From contig JAWKQO010000003.1 of NCBI GenBank assembly GCA_041390105.1, forward strand, positions 434,001-498,000: a stretch of 64,000 nucleotides of DNA, read 5' to 3'. The notes under the pieces were generated by a model, which did not search any database, was not told where the DNA came from, and was given only the letters and a program-made list of their open reading frames with translations. Shown piece by piece: positions 60,735 to 64,000 of the stretch. Within the stretch, counting starts at the first letter, position 1; every line of letters starts with the position of its first letter. The stretch comes from Gemmatimonadota bacterium. GTDB lineage: Bacteria; Gemmatimonadota; Gemmatimonadetes; Longimicrobiales; Gaopeijiaceae. The position numbers and the translations under genes are program-made.

Positions 60735-60881
60735 GGCGGTGTTCCGAGAAGACGGGCCCTGGCCGGGCAGACCGCGGGGCTCGGGCGAACTGCGAGGCTC
60801 AAGTGTGGCGTAACGCCGATTTCGGGGCAACCAAGGCGCGCTCGGTTGTCGGACCTTCACACCTGTTCGATCTTCCGGACC

Positions 60882-62612
60882 ATGCGGACGCACGAGGAGC
60901 TGCGCCGGGCGCTGACCGCGCTCGACGGCCGAAGCTATAAAGCCTACAAGTCCATCGAAGGCGAGTGGTCGTTCGGATCGTTCCGGATCTCGGTCGACCA
61001 CGTTCAGGGCGATCCGTTCGCCGAGCCGACGCGGGTCCGTGCGTTCGTACCCCCCGACCTGGCCCGGATCGCCGGAAACCTCCGCAACAACCTCCCGAGG
61101 GCCCGCGGAATCGAGTCCCTGGTGGCGCGCCGTTTCGCCCGCATCGCCGAGGCCGAATCCAAGCCGCGCGGGACCGGCAAGAGCGGCCAGATCTTCATGA
61201 CTGCGCCCGGCCAGGAGGTGCTGCGCCAGACGGCGGTGCAGCTGGCACCCGACGGGTCCATCCAGGCCCGCTTCACGGTTGGCCTCCCCGCCTACGGCCG
61301 ACGGATCCGGGGTGGAGCGGCTGCGGAGCTCCTGTGCGAGGACGTGCCCGCGACGATCTGGCGGGCTCTGCGCGGGGATGAGTACCGCCCCGAAGACCTC
61401 AAGGCTCACGCCGACGCCAACGAGGACGCCGATTTCCTGCGCGACTGGCTGAGCGAGCTGGGGTTGGTGGCCTTCGTGGCGGACGGGTCCATCCTGCCCC
61501 GTGCCTCCGGCGTGTCTTCACTGCCCCTCAAGACCGGACGGGTGGTGCCCTTCGATTCGCCGCCAGAGCTCCGCCTCACCGCGGAGGTGCCCAACCGGGG
61601 GCGCATCACGGGCATGGGCGTCCCCGAGGGCGTGACCCTGGTGGTGGGCGGCGGCTTCCACGGCAAGAGCACGCTGCTGCAGGCGCTCCAGTGGGGGATC
61701 TACAACCACCGTCCAGGAGACGGACGGGAGCTGGTCGTCTCCAGTGCGGCGACGGTGAAGGTGCGCGCGGAGGATGGCAGGGCCGTCTCAGGCGTGGACA
61801 TCTCCCCGTTCATCGTCAACCTGCCGCTCGAGCGGGACACCCGCTTCTTCAGCACTCCCAACGCCTCGGGCTCCACCAGCCAGGCGGCGGGGATCCTGGA
61901 GGCCGTGGAGTCGGGCGCCTCCACCCTGCTGGTCGACGAAGACACGGCCGCCACCAACTTCATGATCCGGGACCACCGCATGCAGGCGCTGGTGCCCAAG
62001 GAACTGGAGCCGATCACCCCGTTCATCGACCGGGTACGACAGCTCTACGACGAGCTGGGCGTCAGCTCCGTCATCGTGGTGGGTGGCAGCGGAGACTACC
62101 TCGATGTCGCCGACACGGTCATCGCCATGGAGGAGTACACACCGAAACTGGTGACGGCCAAGGCGCGCCAGATCGCATCGATCTTCCCCACCGGACGGGT
62201 GAGCGAGGTCGTGGGCCCGATCGGACGACGCCGGCGCCGCGTCCCCGAGGCGGGCTCGATCACGGCCCGGCACGGCCGTCGCTCCTCGAACATCCGCCTG
62301 CAGGGTCGCTCCTTCTTCCGCTTCGGTGCGGACGACATCGACCTGGGCGCGGTGGAGCAGCTCATTTCCACGGCGCAGACGCGGGCCATCGCCCTGGGGC
62401 TTCTCCTGGCCAGTGAGCGTTTTGTGGATGGGGAGCGCTCGGTGCCCGAGATCCTGAGCGCCGTGCTGGAGGAGATGGACCGCCGTGGCCTGGACGCGCT
62501 GGACTCGCGGATGGTTGGGGACCTCGCCGAGTTCCGCCGCTTCGAGCTGGCGGCGGCGCTGAATCGCCTCCGCTCGCTCCGTATCGTACCGCCCGAGCCA
62601 GGGCAGGCGTGA
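60882..62612 (+). CDS. Predicted ABC-class ATPase, COG3044 / PF09818 type
   Basis: A 576-residue stand-alone ATPase. The N-terminal 200 residues form the domain seen in the COG3044 family. Then come Walker A GGGFHGKSTLLQAL, TRFFSTPNASGSTSQAAGILEAVE with the Q- and signature-like region, Walker B STLLVDEDTAATNFM, VVGGSGDYLDVAD and a C-terminal basic arm GRRRRRVPEAGS. It has no membrane helices and no partner permease, so it is not a transporter. The trypanosome homologue MRB1590 binds mitochondrial RNA, so an RNA-related role is possible. The ATG at 60882 is preferred, because an in-frame extension upstream is antisense to ggt. The stop overlaps the next ORF as GTGA. Confidence 0.92.
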   Translation: MRTHEELRRALTALDGRSYKAYKSIEGEWSFGSFRISVDHVQGDPFAEPTRVRAFVPPDLARIAGNLRNNLPRARGIESLVARRFARIAEAESKPRGTGKSGQIFMTAPGQEVLRQTAVQLAPDGSIQARFTVGLPAYGRRIRGGAAAELLCEDVPATIWRALRGDEYRPEDLKAHADANEDADFLRDWLSELGLVAFVADGSILPRASGVSSLPLKTGRVVPFDSPPELRLTAEVPNRGRITGMGVPEGVTLVVGGGFHGKSTLLQALQWGIYNHRPGDGRELVVSSAATVKVRAEDGRAVSGVDISPFIVNLPLERDTRFFSTPNASGSTSQAAGILEAVESGASTLLVDEDTAATNFMIRDHRMQALVPKELEPITPFIDRVRQLYDELGVSSVIVVGGSGDYLDVADTVIAMEEYTPKLVTAKARQIASIFPTGRVSEVVGPIGRRRRRVPEAGSITARHGRRSSNIRLQGRSFFRFGADDIDLGAVEQLISTAQTRAIALGLLLASERFVDGERSVPEILSAVLEEMDRRGLDALDSRMVGDLAEFRRFELAAALNRLRSLRIVPPEPGQA

Positions 62613-63835
62613 GCGAAGGCATCCGGCCCACCACCGGACGTCGCGCGTTCGCCTGCCTGGACCCGGAGCGCGGTTGGACCCTCGGATTGGACGGCGTGCC
62701 CGCAGTACGCCGCCTGGGCTGGGGGACGCACGCCTGGAGCGTGGACGCAGAGGGGCCCGGTTGGGTGCGCTCGCGCTCGGCCCATGGAGCGGTCACGGTC
62801 TACGTGCCCATCCGCGCCCCGGCGCTGCTGCTGCGCGTGGAGCCGGAGGGCCAAAGCGGACTGCCTTCGTGGGACGGCCCCCCTCTGCCCGCGCTTCCGG
62901 ACCCGCCCCACCCTCCGTTCTGGATCGCGCTGTCACGGGCCGGCGTTTCGGTGCGGACGGACGATCTCCTGGCAGGCTCGTGGCCTCGCGCCCTCGGGGA
63001 CCCGGACGCCGTGCCGGAGCGCATCCGGCGCGAGCGATCCAGCGCGCTCGAGAACCGCACGCGCCTTCGCATCGAGGGAGGAGCCGATGCCCGCCGCTGC
63101 GACGCGGCGGTGCAGGCGGCGCTGAGCGCCCTGGACGGCTGGGTCACCTTGGATGCAGAGGGTCGGCCCCGGGCCGTGGCGGACTACGGTGCGGACGGCG
63201 CCCTGTGGGCGGACGCGACGGCAACGGAGCTGTTGGCTCGCGGGCTCTTGGCGGCGGGAGTCCCCGAGGACGTGGGTGTCTGGATCGAGGCCGGCCTCCT
63301 GGGCGAGGAGACGGCCGGTCGCTTTCGACTCTGGACCGGCGCCGACCAGCGCGAAGCGGAGGAGGAGATCGTCACCGACTGGAGCGCGCAGGCCGCTCCG
63401 GGGGCGGAGGGACGACCGGCCCGCCATCTGGGACAGGCTTCCGACCTGGTGCGGGCGGTGCACAGCAGCGTGGGGATCCGCCCCGACGCCCCCTACGCCC
63501 GCGTCGGGGTGGCGCCCCACTGCCCCCCGGACTGGAACGCATTCGCGCTCGAACACCTCCGAGTCGGGACCTCGGAGATGCGGGTCCGGTATCGTCGCAC
63601 CGACCGCTCCCACCGCTTCGACTGCGAGCAAACCTGGGGGGTGGTGCCCCTTACGGTGGTCCTGGAGCCCTGGCTGCCCGTGCCGACGACGGCCGCGGCC
63701 CATGTCGACGGGAGCCCCGGAGAGCCCGCCCGCGAGCCGGAAGGAGGCGGGTCCCGGATCCGTCTCCAGATGCCCCTGGAAGCCCCCCGCAGTCTGGAAA
63801 TCGCCGTGGAAGATGCTGTGGATCAGGACACCTAA
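62609..63835 (+). CDS. Protein of unknown family coupled to the COG3044 ATPase
   Basis: A 408-residue soluble protein starting with GTG 62609 in a GTGA overlap with the ATPase stop. It is rich in Trp and Arg. The N-terminal half looks beta-rich (RLGWGTHAWSVDAEGPGWVR). The middle is helical (ATATELLARGLLAAGVPEDV). The C-terminal part (LEHLRVGTSEMRVRYRRT, then WGVVPLTVVLEPWLP) resembles a beta-sandwich of the sort found at the end of glycosidases and phosphorylases. No catalytic motif is certain. Coupling to the ATPase suggests that it acts with it. Likely alternatives are a glycan-related accessory protein or an unrelated passenger. Confidence 0.6.
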   Translation: MSEGIRPTTGRRAFACLDPERGWTLGLDGVPAVRRLGWGTHAWSVDAEGPGWVRSRSAHGAVTVYVPIRAPALLLRVEPEGQSGLPSWDGPPLPALPDPPHPPFWIALSRAGVSVRTDDLLAGSWPRALGDPDAVPERIRRERSSALENRTRLRIEGGADARRCDAAVQAALSALDGWVTLDAEGRPRAVADYGADGALWADATATELLARGLLAAGVPEDVGVWIEAGLLGEETAGRFRLWTGADQREAEEEIVTDWSAQAAPGAEGRPARHLGQASDLVRAVHSSVGIRPDAPYARVGVAPHCPPDWNAFALEHLRVGTSEMRVRYRRTDRSHRFDCEQTWGVVPLTVVLEPWLPVPTTAAAHVDGSPGEPAREPEGGGSRIRLQMPLEAPRSLEIAVEDAVDQDT

Positions 63836-63856
63836 TCTATTGTCCGACAATAGATT
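63834..63856. promoter_or_regulatory. Perfect 10-bp inverted repeat at the end of the ATPase operon
   Basis: AATCTATTGT and ACAATAGATT with spacer CCG. It begins within the stop codon of the preceding gene. The core TTGT-CCG-ACAA resembles GntR/FadR-type operator symmetry. It could equally be a terminator stem, though AT-rich for this genome. Confidence 0.5.
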
Positions 63857-63869
63857 GAGTCGGCTGTAA

Positions 63870-63907
63870 ACATCTGTGGAAAACCGGGGCGCCCCGGACA
63901 CGGATGT
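63870..63907. terminator. Nested hairpin at the right end, terminator-like
   Basis: Outer stem ACATCTGTG/CACGGATGT (9 bp, one G-T pair) enclosing the perfect 14-bp palindrome CCGGGGCGCCCCGG at 63884-63897. TTTC follows. The last 90 or so bases (63908-64000) hold no gene; a GGGGGGATC purine run followed by TTG at 63993 could begin a gene beyond the edge, but this is not supported. Confidence 0.45.
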
Positions 63908-64000
63908 TTCGGGACTCTGGCGATCGGGGCAGGCGACCCGTATTTTGAGCGAGCTTTACCCGCCTTGTTTTCACCTTTCCAGGGGGGATCGAGTTGGAAG

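Overview
The window is GC-rich DNA with dense bacterial coding on both strands. It has no rRNA, no convincing tRNA, no insertion sequence and no CRISPR array. The gene set suggests a free-living Gram-negative-type bacterium: RND pump, TolC-like outer-membrane factor, many lipoproteins and AQ-type signal peptides, PadR/ADOP permease pair, GlnRS with a C-terminal YqeY domain, CBM9/DUF5916 barrel protein. My best guess is Gemmatimonadota or a relative, inferred from this family mix rather than from a marker gene. Fourteen gene junctions overlap by exactly four bases (ATGA, GTGA or TTGA), so start/stop coupling is the normal way genes are packed here.

Layout. 1-6020: a starch-to-pentose-phosphate module. 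zwf (cut by the left edge) and gnd lie on the minus strand; divergently, a GH15 glucoamylase, a polyphosphate-glucokinase-like ROK kinase and pgl lie on the plus strand. A MenA-like prenyltransferase follows. 7042-14718 (minus): one tightly coupled operon running PepSY lipoprotein, OmpR-type regulator, a single ORF joining a complete sensor kinase to a complete TolC-like outer-membrane factor, adaptor, RND pump. 14951-20173: PAP2 phosphatase, a lipoprotein, VIT-family metal transporter with a 44-codon upstream ORF, HAD phosphatase and small/DUF membrane proteins. 20297-25173: a secreted protein, then mprF divergent from a VirJ/AcvB-like hydrolase, that is, lysyl-phosphatidylglycerol synthesis facing its probable turnover enzyme.

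25248-31964: a histidine kinase, NtrC-type sigma-54 activator and rhomboid-like protease in one overlapping operon, a small secreted protein, an HtrA/DegP protease and a lipoprotein. 32011-42789: CBM9/DUF5916 barrel protein, M19 dipeptidase, a soluble CZB chemoreceptor-type protein divergent from a GGEEF diguanylate cyclase, an SH3 lipoprotein, a vWA protein and a zinc-ribbon membrane protein. 42944-50824: PadR plus ADOP permease, an ArsR/SRPBCC cluster with a candidate operator, and a Ser/Thr kinase with TPRs preceded by a 66-residue protein.

51052-64000: glnS with a YqeY extension and a natural ten-histidine linker; a minus-strand run of gamma-glutamyltransferase, N-acyl-D-amino-acid deacylase, deoxyhypusine-synthase-like protein, prolyl oligopeptidase and metallophosphoesterase; and a plus-strand COG3044 ABC-class ATPase overlapping a protein of unknown family. 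The right end holds two strong inverted repeats. The most unusual item is the kinase/outer-membrane-factor fusion at 11162-13660. Next come the mprF/virJ pair, the polyamine-like DHS operon and the COG3044 pair.
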